From: Candidatus Dormiibacterota bacterium
GTDB lineage: Bacteria > Chloroflexota > Dormibacteria > Aeolococcales > Aeolococcaceae
Assembly: GCA_019234035.1 (NCBI GenBank)
Contig: JAFALX010000140.1
Location: 1 to 12,551, forward strand
DNA: 12,551 nucleotides
Direction: 5' to 3'
Below, piece by piece: positions 12,345 through 12,551 of this stretch; within the stretch, counting starts at the first letter, position 1, and each line of letters opens with the position of its first letter. A program made the translations under genes and the position numbers. The notes under the pieces were generated by a model, which saw nothing but the letters and a program-made list of their open reading frames with translations, had not been told where the DNA came from and ran no database searches.

Positions 12345-12551
12345 ATGGAGCCTGAGGAGCCTGAGGGGCCGTGCACGTTGCCGGTGGCGGTCCTGCCGGA
12401 CGGGCAGCGCGTGATCCACTACGACGGGTTGTCGCCGGAGCTGACCGGTGGGCAGGATCTGCGTCGCGAGATGCCGCCGGCGGTGCTCGTGCTCCTCTGC
12501 CCGTACGGCGACGGCAGATGGGACGTGGATCGCTACGCCTCGGACGGATCG
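12345..12551 (+). CDS. Hypothetical protein, 3' truncated by window end
   Basis: 69 residues are visible from the ATG at 12345 and the frame is still open at the last base. The sequence starts with an EPEEPEG stretch encoded by two 9-base repeats (12348-12365). It continues with LPVAVLPDGQRVIHYDGLSPELTGG and a hydrophobic strand AVLVLLCPY before GDGRWDVDRY. No signal or family is recognised. There is no SD; CACTAT ends 5 bases before the ATG, a weak -10 in the position seen for other leaderless starts here. High third-position GC supports coding. Confidence 0.6.
   Translation, partial: MEPEEPEGPCTLPVAVLPDGQRVIHYDGLSPELTGGQDLRREMPPAVLVLLCPYGDGRWDVDRYASDGS

Overview
The window is a GC-rich, densely packed bacterial segment with strong G/C bias at third codon positions, frequent GTG starts and several 4-base stop/start overlaps. 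Several genes lack a Shine-Dalgarno (SD) sequence but carry a TAnnnT-like -10 box only 6-9 bases before the start codon, which suggests leaderless mRNAs. This fits a high-GC member of the Actinomycetota / Chloroflexota / Dormibacterota part of the tree. The lineage is inference, because no rRNA or other marker gene is present. No tRNA, rRNA, insertion sequence, prophage or CRISPR array is visible.

Left part (1-5618): two export-related operons meet tail to tail. On the + strand, the 3' end of an ABC-2 type permease overlaps a lipoprotein gene by GTGA. On the - strand, three genes run CAP/SCP-domain extracellular protein -> MacB/LolD-type ATPase -> large two-module FtsX-like permease. The permease stop lies 3 bases from the lipoprotein stop. 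The SD of the ATPase gene overlaps the CAP stop codon and the permease starts inside the ATPase stop codon, so the three are very likely one operon.

Middle (5780-8471): two paralogous CpaF/TadA-type secretion ATPases face each other 10 bases apart. The first (508 aa) has a disordered Pro/Ala N-terminus and the usual N-terminal helical region. The second (384 aa) lacks that region. No TadB/TadC platform gene or pilin is present, so they are either stand-alone motors or outlying members of a Tad/Flp pilus locus.

Right part (8612-12551): an unrecognised acidic protein gene overlaps, tail to tail by 71 bases, a small membrane-anchored coiled-coil protein gene. That gene is translationally coupled (ATGA) to a 531-aa protein that looks like three tandem DUF4388/PatA-N-type modules, a disordered linker and a conserved-looking C-terminal domain. 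Divergent from it, separated by 20 bases that hold one shared, symmetric -10 element, is an orphan ParA/MinD-type ATPase. Two further small unknown genes follow, the last cut by the window end.

The most interesting reading is that the ParA ATPase, the DUF4388-repeat protein and the membrane coiled-coil protein form a positioning or polarity module, possibly for the Tad-type machine whose motors lie next to it. That link is inference from gene order only.
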